A DNA stretch of 64,000 nt, from NCBI GenBank assembly GCA_026122225.1, contig JANEZZ010002062.1, positions 372,001-436,000 of the forward strand. The letters run 5' to 3'. This document shows, piece after piece, positions 52,221-61,397 of this stretch (position 1 is its first letter; the number at the start of each line of letters is the position of its first letter). This DNA is from Heloderma charlesbogerti (lineage: Eukaryota > Chordata > Lepidosauria > Squamata > Helodermatidae). Below the pieces are notes generated by a model. That model saw nothing but the letters and a program-made list of their open reading frames with translations. It ran no database searches and was not told where the DNA came from. The position numbers were made by a program, and so were the translations under genes.

Positions 52221-52292
52221 GTATTAGGGGATGAGTCAGAGGAAGGATTGGAACTAGCAAGTAGGGTGGAGTCAGATAAGAGCAAGAGAAGA

Positions 52293-52330
52293 ACCCTACA
52301 GGATCAGAGCCAAGATTCATCTAAGCCATT
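52293..52330 (+). mobile_element. GAGCCCTGCTGG-family repeat, short fragment
   Basis: GAACCCTACAGGATCAGAGC and CAAGATTCATCTAAGCC match the core of the family. Confidence 0.55.
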
Positions 52331-52382
52331 TGTCTTCAACTGATCAAGACCTGGGACCTCAGCCTGCAAGGTGGGACAAAAG

Positions 52383-52500
52383 AATGTAAGAAGAACCCTG
52401 ATGGATCAGACTAAGGATCCATCTAGTCTAACATTCTCTTCACACAGTGGCCAACCAGTAGACCCACTCCCAAGAGCCTGTGCACTGAAGGTGGGGGTGG
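52383..52500 (+). mobile_element. GAGCCCTGCTGG-family repeat
   Basis: AAGAAGAACCCTGATGGATC, ACTAAGGATCCATCTAGTC and CACAGTGGCCAACCAGTAG match the copy at 4993-5112. Confidence 0.65.
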
Positions 52501-52642
52501 AGCCTGGTGACAAAAGGGTGGAGCCTATCCTTTGCAAAAACACACACACACAAAATGGCAGTAGCAGCATTGCTGCCACCTCTGGGTCCCAACCCAGAAG
52601 ACCACTGGTTTAGTCCAGCATCGTGTTTGTAGCCCTACCAAG

Positions 52643-52838
52643 TGTCAAGGGCTCCTTGGAGGTCTCTCTCAGTCTAATCTAGTAGCCAAGTCCAGACACA
52701 GACAAAGGGATTCCTTTCAAAGCTTTATTCTTCTTTTACAGCTTCACAACTCTACCGCTAGCAACTAGATCTGAGCAGCAGAGTACCTATGCCCTAAGTT
52801 GGAACAGTTGGTCCCCGTTTGAAAGGGAATTACTGACA
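52643..52838 (-). mobile_element. LTR of a retrotransposon (3' LTR)
   Basis: On the minus strand this 196-bp unit starts TGTCAGTAATTCCC and ends CCCTTGACA, so it has TG...CA ends within the inverted pair TGTCA/TGACA. An AATAAA signal lies at 52724-52729, and a TTTGTCTGTGTCTGG-type segment follows it. It lies immediately downstream of the minus-strand frame at 52857-53186, as a 3' LTR should. No partner 5' LTR is in the window. Confidence 0.75.
52724..52729 (-). promoter_or_regulatory. Polyadenylation signal in the LTR
   Basis: AATAAA on the minus strand within the LTR, about 80 bases before its end, at a position consistent with an R region. Confidence 0.6.
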
Positions 52839-52856
52839 GACCCCTGAACTTAAGGA

Positions 52857-53186
52857 CTAGGGAGAGTCCCTCCCCTTTTCCCTTGGATCCTCTGGGCGCA
52901 GCCGTTGTTTGCGCGCCAACCGGGCACTACACCTCCTTTCCGCGCCCTCCATCTGGCGCCGCTCTCTGCGTCTGCGTCGCGCATCCACCAAGTCTGCTAT
53001 CTCTGCTCGGTCACTCCCTGGACTGCTATCTAAGCTAGGAATGCCGGTGGGAGGAATCTCCGTCAGCTGTTGGCCCTGGGAAAGAGGAGCGCACTCCTCT
53101 CCCAGGAGCGACTGCTCTTCCTCAGAATCAGAACTACTCTGGGATTCTATGGGCTCAGTGTCCACCCTGACACCAAGAAGCCCCAA
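52857..53186 (-). pseudogene. LTR retrotransposon ORF, C-terminal remnant
   Basis: The 109-codon frame has an acidic, serine-rich part (SQSSSDSEEEQSLLGEE), a proline/serine linker and an arginine-rich tail (ARRRRRERRQ then RRCSARLARKQRLRP), ending 18 bases before the LTR. Distribution and position suit the C-terminal tail of a Ty3/gypsy-type gag or pol polyprotein. No protease, RT or integrase motif is included, and a stop lies just upstream. CpG content is higher than in surrounding DNA. Start is TTG, so the true protein began further upstream and has been lost. Confidence 0.55.
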
Positions 53187-53274
53187 GCACAGCTCTCCCC
53201 CATGGCTGGTCCCTCAGGAAACATCATTCAGAGGTGTGCTAGCTTTGATCTGGAGATACTCAGTGGTGTAGACT

Positions 53275-53658
53275 GAGTGGTGGCCAGTTCTGAAGTGCAG
53301 GCAGGCACTGATCATGACAGTCACCATAGCCGGGCCCTCAAGGAGAGTCAAAAAATTCAGGTAGCTGTGTTAATCAATCTCTGTGTATTATGTGCCTTTT
53401 GTAGGTCTTTTGTGAAGCTAATGGGTCTTCATCGCCCATTCAAGACCATGCTACACCCAAATACTCTGCATTATTATAAGGATTGCTCAAATAATATATG
53501 TGGCTGGCAAAATCCACTCCCTCCACCTCCGTCTTATGTGGGGACTGCAGCTAAGTTCAGAGGGAATGTGGAATACTGAGGAGGGTGGCAGATGACACAA
53601 TTCCTGTTAGTCTAGAAGTCCCAGTGCTTCGACTCTGTGAGCCCTGCTCCATTCTGCC
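53275..53658 (+). repeat. Unnamed interspersed repeat I, copy 2
   Basis: Collinear with 24064-24460: GAAGTGCAGGCAGGCACTG, ATCATGACAGTCACCATAG, ATTCAGGTAGCTGTGTT, GTCTTTTGTGAAGCTAATGG, GTCTTCATCGCCCATTCAAG, AAGGATTGCTC, TGGCTGGCAAAATCCAC. It starts close to the LTR-element remnant; whether it is part of that element cannot be told. Confidence 0.7.
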
Positions 53659-53889
53659 AATGGAGATACTATTATTTAGCTAACCTTGCTTAGAGCTAAG
53701 GATGTCGGAGAAATCCGCAATGGAATCAGTGAGTTCAGATTTCTACGGATCCAACCCGTGGATTCCACAGCAGACTGGCTTTTCCTGAGTTGCATGGATT
53801 CTGCAGACTTGTGTCCTGTTGTTTTTTGTTTTTTGTTTTACTTTCTGAAATTTTATGCAAATTTTGTCATAGAAAAATACATAAAATAA

Positions 53890-54045
53890 AAAACACCAGC
53901 TGAAAATGCGCATTTCCCCCATAGGCTAAAGCACGAGAAAGTGCATTTTGGGGGATTTGCACATCGGGGAGGGGGATTTGCACATTTTTGCAAGCGCAAA
54001 TTTCGCAAATGTGAATTTGCACACATTTGGGAAATTGGAAAAGGC
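53890..54045. repeat. Cluster of GATTTGCACA-type repeats
   Basis: GGGGGATTTGCACA occurs at 53952 and again near 53976, with inverted TGCGCATTTCCCCC at 53907 and several CGCAAAT/ATTTGCAC variants up to 54025. Related in motif to the fold-back at 54812-54995. Confidence 0.65.
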
Positions 54046-54557
54046 TGATGCCGTCAGTGAATGGGTGAGAGAACGAAAGGCACCTGACCATCAGCGAAAC
54101 GCAGACAGAATGGATTGTACACAATTCTTACGTCCCTACTTGGAGCTGTTGACAGAGCGATTCCTCCATGGAACTCTCTCTGTCTCTTCTCCCACCCCTT
54201 TAAAGCCATCTAAACCCAGTGACCATCCCCACAGCATCTGGTAGCAGATTCCGTAAGGTGAAGTCTGAGAATGTTGGAATGAAATCAAGAGGGTCAGGGA
54301 GGCACCAGAGGACACAGAGGTGCCCATGGGCACCAAATTGGAGTATTATTGCCAGTATTATACCCACCATTGTTGTTGGGTTGGGGGTCTTTTGGGGAAG
54401 AGGCCATACCTTTGGGAGAGAGGTGTATTGGTCTCGTGACCAGGTGGCGGCTGACCATTTGGATCTTTAGAACTGCATCTGTTCTAATGATGCAGCCGGG
54501 TTTCTGGGTAGTATCACATTGACCATGGCTGCTGCTTGTAGTGCAGGAGAGGGAAAG

Positions 54558-54668
54558 AAGTGGCCCTCCAGGTATTGTTGGACTGCAGTACCCATTAGAC
54601 CTAGCAAGCATAGCCAGTGGTGAGGGACCATGGGAGTTGCAGTCCAACGACATCTGGTTGGTAGGGAT
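54558..54668. mobile_element. Palindromic hAT MITE
   Basis: GTGGCCCTCCAGGTATTGTT, GACTGCAGTACCCATTAG and CATGGGAGTTGCAGTCCAAC form the arms; the loop is GCAAGCATAGCCAGTGG. Both outer ends are degraded. Confidence 0.78.
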
Positions 54669-54811
54669 GGCCGTCATGGAGAAATCTGGCCCTTTTTGAG
54701 ACCGAGAATCCCATGGTGCTCCTGACTCGGCTTGCTTGCATTTCCAAGCAGAATGGTGGGTCAACTGCTGAAACTTAGGAACTTTGCCAGTTATTTTTTA
54801 AAAAAATGTGA

Positions 54812-54995
54812 GTTGCAATTTGCAGAAATTGTGGCTGTAAATATTTACAGAAATTGCAATTTGTGCAAAATCGCAGCCATAAATGGTACAATTTCTTGTA
54901 AATTGCGCTATTTATGGCTGCAATTTTGTGCGTATTGTGATTTCTGTAAATATTTACAGCTGCGATTTTGCACAAATCGTAATTTTCACAAATCC
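54812..54995. mobile_element. Multi-hairpin fold-back element
   Basis: The perfect palindrome CTGTAAATATTTACAG occurs at 54835-54850 and 54944-54959. Between them GCAAAATCGCAGCCATAAAT (54865-54884) pairs with ATTTATGGCTGCAATTTTG (54910-54928). Outer GCAATTTG/CAAATCG segments extend the fold. No superfamily can be assigned and no clear duplication is seen. Confidence 0.85.
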
Positions 54996-55504
54996 CCCCC
55001 CCCAAAAAAAACTGTGAGCTGGCCCAACTTGTTGCCACAAGGCAGGCCAGCTTGTGGATGAGTCTGGGGGGGCGAGCTGGTAAAAATTCACCAAGCTCTG
55101 CCTCTCAGACGGATTCCCCCAACATCCCTACTGGGGGGCCACATGTTCCCTATCCCTCTTGTAGTGCACAGTACCTTAACCATAGTTACAAGTCTCTTTT
55201 TAAAGAAACACACTGGAGAAAAATAAAGATAGTCCTTTTTACGTATTCCTTGTGAAGCCAACCTCAACTCAGAGTAGGCGGCTTTAGTTAGACATGTGTG
55301 ACAGGAGCGGAGCCCAAAGCGAAAGCAGTGTAGGAGTTATTTTCAAAGTGTGAGGCAGGCCGCACTGGAAAGTCTCTTGTGATTGCCAGAAGAGGCACAG
55401 TCTTCTTCCTGACCTCACTCGGGGCAGGCTTGCACCCGTGTGTTCATCACTTGATGATTCAACACTCGATGACAAATGCCTGCATGTGTGAATAGACTCC
55501 GGTG

Positions 55505-57595
55505 GAAGATACCGAAGAAGAAGAGCTCTGAAACAGGAGGTGAGACGGCTAGAGCGCCGGTGGCGGAAGTCTCGCTCCAAAGACGATCAGACACGGGCTA
55601 GAGCTGTATCTTCAGCCTATCACGTGGCGGTGAAGGCAGCAAAAAAGGAATATTATGCTGCCTCCATCGCGTCTGCAGAGTGCTGTCCCAGGAGGCTGTT
55701 CCAAGTGGTCCGGAGCCTGGTCGGTCCTGTGGCTCCGGAACCACTGGAGCATTCTAAGGCCTCCTGTGAGGCCTTGGCAAGGCACTTTGCAGATAAAATT
55801 GATCAGATTAGGTGTGTTACTCCGCACGCTGTGGATACTGTTAGTGAGCAAGAGGCGGCCTGTGGCAAACCGGTTTTGTGGGATCGGTTCCAGCTTCTTC
55901 CTCCTGATGAAGTGGACAAGGTGCTTTCATTGGTACGGCCGACCACCTGCTTACTTGATCCTTTCCCATCTTGGCTCATTATGAGCTGCAGAGAGAGACT
56001 GGGTGAGGGGATCAAGGCGGTGGTGAACGCCTCCCTTGAGGAGGGAGTGATGCCATCAGCCCTCAAGGAGGCAGTGATAAGACCGCTCTTAAAGAAGCCC
56101 TCCTTGGATCCTCAAGTTCTGAACAACTTTCATCCAGTCTCAAATCTGCCATTTTTGGGCAAGGTGATGGAGTGGGTGGTGGCGGTGCAGTTGAAGGCAC
56201 ACTTGGAAGAAACTGATTATCTAGACCCATTTCAGTCGGGCTTCAGGCCTGGGCATGGGACAGAAACGGCCTTGGTTGCCTTGGTGGATGATATGAGGAG
56301 GGCTCTGGATAGGGGTGAATGCTCCTTCCTTGTTCTCCTCGACCTCTCAGCAGCTTTCGATACCGTTGACCACGGTATCCTCCTGGACCGCCTGGAGGGG
56401 TTGGGCATTGGGGACACTGTATTGCGGTGGTTCCGGTCCTTCCTCTCCGACAGGTACCAGAGGGTAGCACTGGGAGAAGAGGTTTCGGACCCGTGGCCAC
56501 TTACTTGTGGGGTGCCACAGGGCTCCATCCTCTCCCCGATGCTATTTATCATCTATGTGAAGCCACTGGGGGCTATCATCAGGAGGTTTGGGGTGCAGTG
56601 TCATCAATATGCGGATGACACGCAACTCTACCTCTCGTTTAAATCTTCACCAAGGTTGGCCCTGGAATCCCTGTCCAAATGTCTGGAGACGGTGAGTGGC
56701 TGGATGGGGAGGAATAGGCTGAAGCTAAACCCTGACAAGACTGAGGTACTTTTGGTGGGAGACAAGAGGAGGCTGGGGGATGTTGACCTGGTGTTGAATG
56801 GGGTACGGCTACCCTTGAAAGACCAGGTCCGCAGCCTGGGGGTCATTTTGGACTCCCAGCTGTCCATGGAGGCTCAGGTGTCAGCTGTGAGCCAGACAGC
56901 GCTGTATCAACTCCATCCGATACGGTGGCTGCGCCCCTTCCTTCCCGACCATCTGCTCCCATCGGTAGTACATGCCCTGGTCTCCTCTCGTTTAGACTAC
57001 TGTAATGCGCTCTACGTGGGGTTACCCTTGAAGACGGTTCAGAAACTGCAGCTGGTACAGAACGCGGCGGCTCGCCTGATTAAAGGCAGCCGCCGGCGAG
57101 ATCACATCACTCCAGTGCTGAAGGAGTTGCACTGGTTACCAGTTGTTTTCCGGGCCAAATTCAAGGTGTTGGTTTTGACCTTTAAAACCCTATATGGTTC
57201 CGGCCCAGCCTATCTTAAGGAGCGCCTCCAGCAGCACCAGACAGGCCGCTTAACAAGATCAGCCTCGGATGGCCTTCTGTCTGTCCCATCAGCCAGGACA
57301 GCTAGATTGATGGGGACGAGGGAGAGGGCCTTTTCTGTGGTGGCCCCCACTCTGTGGAACTCCCTCCCTAGGGAACTCCGTCATGCCCCCTCTTTAATGA
57401 GCTTCCGTCGTGCATTAAAAACGTGGTTGTTCAGGCAGGCATTTGGGGTGGGTTAGGGTATTTTAGGAAATGTTTTTATTGTAGAATTTTATTGTTTTAA
57501 ACTGTTTTTATTGTAAGTTGTACATCGCCCAGAGTGGCTGGGTGACCAGCCAGATGGGCGATTAATAAGTTTAATAATAAATAAATAAATGAAAT
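55505..57595 (+). mobile_element. L2-clade LINE, copy 1, 5'-truncated
   Basis: Coding homology starts near 55505 (RALKQEVRRLERRW just before and after the first ATG) and continues to the stop at 57456. A 3' region follows with GTACATCGCCCAGAGTGGCT, CAGATGGGCG and an AATAATAAATAAATAAATG tail. The endonuclease and any ORF1 are missing. The copy is only about 3% different (my eye estimate) from copy 2 at 62677-64000, pointing to recent L2 activity. Confidence 0.92.
55540..57456 (+). CDS. L2-clade LINE reverse transcriptase, N-truncated but open
   Basis: The 638-codon frame encodes the ORF2 reverse transcriptase of an L2-type non-LTR retrotransposon, which copies element RNA at a nicked target in the nucleus. 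The finger region has FHPVSNLPFLGKVME near residue 190. Palm motif A is DLSAAFDTVDH (from residue 268), motif B is GVPQGSILSP (324-333), and the catalytic YADD is at 357-360 in HQYADDTQLYLS. The thumb and C-terminal region run through LRSRLDYCNALYVGLP-like and HWLPVVFRAKFKVLVL segments and FSVVAPTLWNSLP to a natural stop. The N-terminal apurinic-type endonuclease of a full L2 protein is absent through 5' truncation, so the first ATG is internal and not a genuine start. All RT catalytic residues look intact. No promoter is present, so expression is doubtful. Confidence 0.92.
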   Translation: MRRLERRWRKSRSKDDQTRARAVSSAYHVAVKAAKKEYYAASIASAECCPRRLFQVVRSLVGPVAPEPLEHSKASCEALARHFADKIDQIRCVTPHAVDTVSEQEAACGKPVLWDRFQLLPPDEVDKVLSLVRPTTCLLDPFPSWLIMSCRERLGEGIKAVVNASLEEGVMPSALKEAVIRPLLKKPSLDPQVLNNFHPVSNLPFLGKVMEWVVAVQLKAHLEETDYLDPFQSGFRPGHGTETALVALVDDMRRALDRGECSFLVLLDLSAAFDTVDHGILLDRLEGLGIGDTVLRWFRSFLSDRYQRVALGEEVSDPWPLTCGVPQGSILSPMLFIIYVKPLGAIIRRFGVQCHQYADDTQLYLSFKSSPRLALESLSKCLETVSGWMGRNRLKLNPDKTEVLLVGDKRRLGDVDLVLNGVRLPLKDQVRSLGVILDSQLSMEAQVSAVSQTALYQLHPIRWLRPFLPDHLLPSVVHALVSSRLDYCNALYVGLPLKTVQKLQLVQNAAARLIKGSRRRDHITPVLKELHWLPVVFRAKFKVLVLTFKTLYGSGPAYLKERLQQHQTGRLTRSASDGLLSVPSARTARLMGTRERAFSVVAPTLWNSLPRELRHAPSLMSFRRALKTWLFRQAFGVG

Positions 57596-57632
57596 ACCAT
57601 GCTACAGGTGGCATTGGGCTATGCAAATGTGG

Positions 57633-57750
57633 CAGCCTTTCTCTGACCTGGTGTCCTCCAGATGGTTTGGACTACAGCTCTCGTCAGCCCCAGACAGCGT
57701 GGGCAGGGGTCAGGCATTGCGGGAGTTCTACTGCAAAGCGTGGAAGGCTG
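57633..57750. mobile_element. Palindromic hAT MITE
   Basis: CAGCCTTTCTCTGACCTGGT and AAAGCGTGGAAGGCTG are inverted ends. The arm GGACTACAGCTCTCGTCAGC is kept, its partner decayed. It follows the L2 tail by about 40 bases. Confidence 0.75.
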
Positions 57751-58169
57751 GCCTAGGACGCTGATCTGCGATGGCTCCTTCGCACATCCACGTCGACATT
57801 TGGTGCTATGGCTGCCAAGTGAAGAACGTGCACGTGTGATCCGGCACTTCAACTCAGTGTTGGTGTTGGGGCTGGCGTCACTGGGTGCCTGCCGAAGCCC
57901 ACGCTCCAGTAGGGGTCCCCCTGCCAACTCCATTGCTTTTCCTCCTCCTCGCTGTCACTGCCTGTTCACTTGTCTAAGCGAGCGAGTGGTGGCAAGAGAG
58001 AGGAGTAGGATCAGCAGGCCCCACTCAGGCTCTCCCTCTGCCCAGCTGTGAGGATTGGGCTCAAACAGAGAGTGGAAGCAATGGGCAGTGGGGGGCAGCT
58101 GTGAGGGGGAGGAGGACCCTTTTGGGGAGGGGACTCACTGAGGGCATCTTGCCCAAGGGCCATGTAAAA

Positions 58170-58830
58170 CAGGCGGGGAACCCCTTTCAGCCCAAGGGCC
58201 AAATTCCGTTTTAGAGAAGCTCTCAGGGGCCGCATTCCAGTGGTGGGTGGGGCCGGAGACAAAAGGGGCGGGGCCAAATACCTGCCTATTTTAGGTTGTA
58301 GCTCTTCCTTCCAGTAACTAACCCTTAGGAGACACATGTCAACCTTTTAGAATTGGGGTGGGGAAAATGAGCAAAAGCTGGGAAACCACCAAAGGATCAG
58401 CAGTCAAAGGGGAAAGGGGGCAAGGCCAGGGGAAGGGGGCAAGGCCAGGGGAAGGGGGGCAAAGCCAGGGGAAAGGGGGCAAGGCCAGGGGAAAGGGGGC
58501 AAGGCCAGGGGAAGGGGGGCAAGGCCAGGGGAAGGGGGGCAAGGCCAGGGGAAGGGGGTCAAGGCCAGAGGAAAGGGGTCAAGGCCAGGGGAAGGGGGTC
58601 AAGGCCAGAGGAAAGGGGTCAAGGCCAGGGGAAAGGGGTCAAGGCCAGGGGAAGGGGGGCAAGGCCAGGGGAAGGGGGTCAAGGCCAGAGGAAAGGGGGC
58701 AAGGCCAGGGGAAGGGGGGCAAGGCCAGGGGAAGGGGGGCAAGGCCAGGGGAAGGGGGGCAAGGCCAGGGAAGCCCAGCAGGCTGGACCAGTCCCCCAGG
58801 AGGTCCCCAGGCTGGATGTCCTGCACCCGT
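58170..58830 (+). mobile_element. hAT MITE, CCTTTTAGAATGGGG family, expanded by a minisatellite
   Basis: CAGGCGGGGAACCCCTTTCA, GGCCGCATTCCAGTGGTGGG, CTTAGGAGACACATGTCAAC and TTTTAGAATTGGGG identify the family. The right part ends GGCTGGATGTCCTGCACCCG. A 20-bp array (58422-58765) roughly doubles its length relative to the copy at 26606-26972. Confidence 0.85.
58422..58765. repeat. 20-bp G-rich minisatellite, about 17 copies
   Basis: The unit AAGGCCAGGGGAAGGGGGGC repeats in exact 20-bp register from 58441 (first unit 19 bp). Variants with CCAGAGGAAAGGGGTC cluster at 58561-58700 and alternate with the standard unit, which implies a 40-bp higher-order step. Each unit has a G4 and a G4-G6 run on the plus strand, so G-quadruplexes are possible. 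It keeps an artificial frame open (GQGQGKG-type) on the plus strand. Confidence 0.95.
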
Positions 58831-59124
58831 TCCCTAAAAGCCAGCACTTTGTTGGGAGTCTGTGTCAGTGCAACAGCTATAAATCTGAATGAATGTTTAT
58901 TAAAAGAAGGCAGGATAGCCCCATGCATGGCTGCCCCCTTCCCATTGTTTCCTTACTAAGAGGGGAAAATGGAATTAAATGGCGTAATAACATCAAATAC
59001 ACAGGACGCCATGCATGAGAAAATGCTGTGTCCAGTTTCATCAGCTTTTGCGGGGGGCCTGAGCTGTTGTTGTAAAATCTATTGCAATTACACGGTGTGG
59101 GAACTTTTGATGGCAACCTAGGGT

Positions 59125-59125
59125 G

Positions 59126-59159
<34 letters not shown>
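59125..59159. repeat. (GT)n microsatellite
   Basis: About 16 GT units. Confidence 0.97.
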
Positions 59160-59160
<1 letters not shown>

Positions 59161-59364
59161 ATCAACAAGAGGTCGATATTGGCAGTCTAGGCTGACTGCT
59201 TCCAAGGTCACCTTATGTGTTCTGTACTGTGGACAGAATCCGGTGTGAGCTGGGGGGAGGCAGCAGAGACTCTTGTAAATATGCTGAACCCTTTCTGGGG
59301 CCCTTGCTTAGCTCCCTGTGTTCCTTCAGTGACCCCCTGGTCCTTTGTTGGGACAGGGGGCCAT

Positions 59365-59562
59365 CATAGGAACACAGGATGCTGCCTTCTACTGAGCCAG
59401 ATACTTGGTCCATCTAGCCCAGTAATGCTGACACTGACTGGCAGTGGGTCTCCAGGGTGTCAGGCAGGAATCTTTCATAGCCCTGCCTGGAGATGATGGG
59501 GATTGAATCTGGGACCTTCTGCATGCAAAGCAGGGCTCTACCACTGAGCTACAGCCCCTCCC
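59365..59562 (-). mobile_element. tRNA-Ala SINE, nearly complete
   Basis: On the minus strand: GGGGCTGTAGCTCAGTGGTA (A box), TTTGCATGCAGAAGGTCCCA, a GATTCAATCCC B box, then CATCTCCAGGCAGGGCTATG, CTGCCAGTCAGTGTCAGC and TAGAAGGCAGCATCCTGTG. This is the best-preserved head of the family, matching a tRNA-Ala(TGC) gene in order, but embedded in a retroposon body. Confidence 0.9.
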
Positions 59563-59571
59563 AAACTCTAA

Positions 59572-59807
59572 AGCCAGTGTGGTGTTGCGGTGAGAGTGTT
59601 GGACTGGAAGTTGGGAGATCTGGGTTCTAGTCCCCCCCTTGGCCATGGAGGCTCACTGGTGACTTTGGGCCAGTCACAGACTCTCAGCCCCACCTACCTG
59701 ACAGTGTTGCTGTTGTGAGGATAAAATGGAGAGGAGGAGGATTATGTACGCCACCTTGGGTTCCCTGAGGAAAAAGGTGGGATATAAATGTAATAAATAA
59801 ATAAATA
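59572..59807 (+). mobile_element. Second-family tRNA SINE with L2-like tail
   Basis: Head GCCAGTGTGGTGTTGCGGTG, B-box region GGGTTCTAGTCCC, body GTGACTTTGGGCCAGTCAC, CCCACCTACCTGACAGTG, and tail GGGATATAAATGTAATAAAT. It lies immediately after the tRNA-Ala SINE on the opposite strand. Confidence 0.9.
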
Positions 59808-59814
59808 GAGGAGC

Positions 59815-60580
59815 AGCTCCAGGGGCTTTGTGTCAGTGGGCCCCTACTGGGATGTGGACCCATGGCAGGTGCCTGACCGTGCTTACCTGTGACAGCAGTC
59901 CTTTCTCAGATCCCTATTTCCAATTCTTGTGCTGGCTCAGTGTGATCACAGAATTGTGGAGTACACAAAGACCTGGTTATATACACCTGGCGCTTCATTT
60001 GAGCCTTAGAATTGGTATTTCAGTACATGGTCTCCGCCTCAGAATCTATGGAGCACTTTAGTGTTAGGGATGTTTGAAATCTCATGTTGTGTTTTGGTCC
60101 TGGAGCTGCACAGGCTCTCTTACCACAAAGGGAGTTGCACTTGGATTGGTCACCCCTCATACCCCAAATCCTTCCTTGACAGCAGGCGAAAAACCTCTGG
60201 GTGAAGCATGTGCAAGAGCTGGTGTCAGGACAAGTGATGAACTCAGTTCAGAACTGGCAGGCTAATGGTGAGCTCCTCCTCTTGACCATTGCAGTCTGCC
60301 TTGTTTGCTTGCCTCTCGCTCTGGTAGTCAGGAGAAGGAGGAGCAGTAGATGCCATTGCCTACCTGCTCATTGAATCTCACCTGTCAAGCAAACAGGGGG
60401 TAGCAGTGATAAGAGAGGATGAGAAGCAATAAGAGCTGGTGACAAATAGTGGTGAGAAGGTAGACTTACTGAGGGAGGGGGGCCATTGAGGGTGTCTTGT
60501 CAAAAACTTGGAGCTGGCACTGATCTGAAATCTGCATCCTGACATTCTCAAGCATCCAGTTTATCAGGTTTCTAGCCCTT
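59815..60580. other. No recognisable gene or repeat
   Basis: No family match or domain-bearing frame. Confidence 0.4.
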
Positions 60581-60582
60581 AA

Positions 60583-60962
60583 GACGGGTGGGCAGAAGGT
60601 AGTTCATGATCTCCTGGTAGATCTTGGGGTGATTTGCAGTAGATCAGCAAGGTTTTACAACTCCCAGTTGTTTAACAAAAACAACAACTAATAGGTGTCC
60701 CCCCCCCCAAAAAAATTAGGTTGCTGAAAATGAACACCAGAAGTGGATTCTTGTGTGAAACGTGATTCTGGGTCCTGATCACAAGTACAAATTCTCTGGT
60801 TGAGCATGTGCTGAAAGGAACTCTGTTCCGTAATTCTTAGCATATGTTTACCTCTCTGGGTCACTATTTTGCACCTGGCTTCAGTTGGTGGATCTCCGGG
60901 TCCAGTTGGAAAAGAAAAGAAAAAAGAAGAGATCCTGTAACCCTGAAGTCTGCCCACCCCTG
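60583..60962 (+). mobile_element. hAT MITE, GGTGGGCAGA/GTAGATC family, complete
   Basis: GACGGGTGGGCAGAAGGTAG and CTGAAGTCTGCCCACCCCTG are inverted ends. The internal CTCCTGGTAGATCTTGGGG and GTGATTTGCAGTAGATCAGC match fragments at 10605 and 23225. The flanks share CCTTAA (left 60577-60582, right 60963-60968). It is 380 bp and non-coding. Confidence 0.85.
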
Positions 60963-61095
60963 CCTTAATGTGATGGCAAAAACTCAGAAACTGGCTACGG
61001 TGGAATTTCAATGCCCTTCTCCAGCACTGGCAGAAACAGAGTTAGTTATGCAGAACATAACTAATTCTGTTACTAATTCTGAACATAACATTGAA

Positions 61096-61157
61096 CAGGG
61101 GGTTGGACTTGATGGCCTTGTAGGCCCCTTCCAACCCTACTATTCTATGATTCTAAC
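61096..61157 (+). mobile_element. CR1 LINE 3' end
   Basis: GGGGGTTGGACTTGATGGCC, CCCCTTCCAACCCTAC and the terminal TATTCTATGATTCTA are the conserved CR1 3' end with its characteristic octamer-like ATTCTATG repeat. Only the last 60 bases are present, typical of severe 5' truncation. Confidence 0.9.
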
Positions 61158-61397
61158 AATCACATGCCAATTTGCTTACTTTGAATAATATATACATGTA
61201 GGGGTGCAGCACCTCAAGCCCAGAGGCAAATCTAGCCCTAGGGCATCCCAATCCAGCCCTCTGGGGTTTCCCAGATGGCCATTCCCCCTTCCTATGGCCC
61301 ATTCCCTTGACCATTGATTGTGTGATGGTATTCCAGCTTCTGTGCAGTCTCCCTCCCACCCCCATTCTAAAAGGTTGAAATGCCTTTCCTGAGACTT

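Noticed and set aside
55284..55580. 98-codon minus-strand frame upstream of the L2
   Set aside because: It overlaps the L2 start in antisense; I see no similarity to a known protein.
57619..58051. Frames of 104 and 129 codons on opposite strands
   Set aside because: They start within a palindromic MITE and have no domain or conservation evidence.
58358..58837. 159-codon open frame with GQGQGKG repeats
   Set aside because: It is the translation of the 20-bp minisatellite inside a non-coding MITE; a 60-bp triple unit keeps the frame open mechanically.
59500..59562. Possible genuine tRNA-Ala gene on the minus strand
   Set aside because: The tRNA-like head is continuous with a SINE body shared by six or so other loci; it lacks an acceptor stem closing and a terminator.
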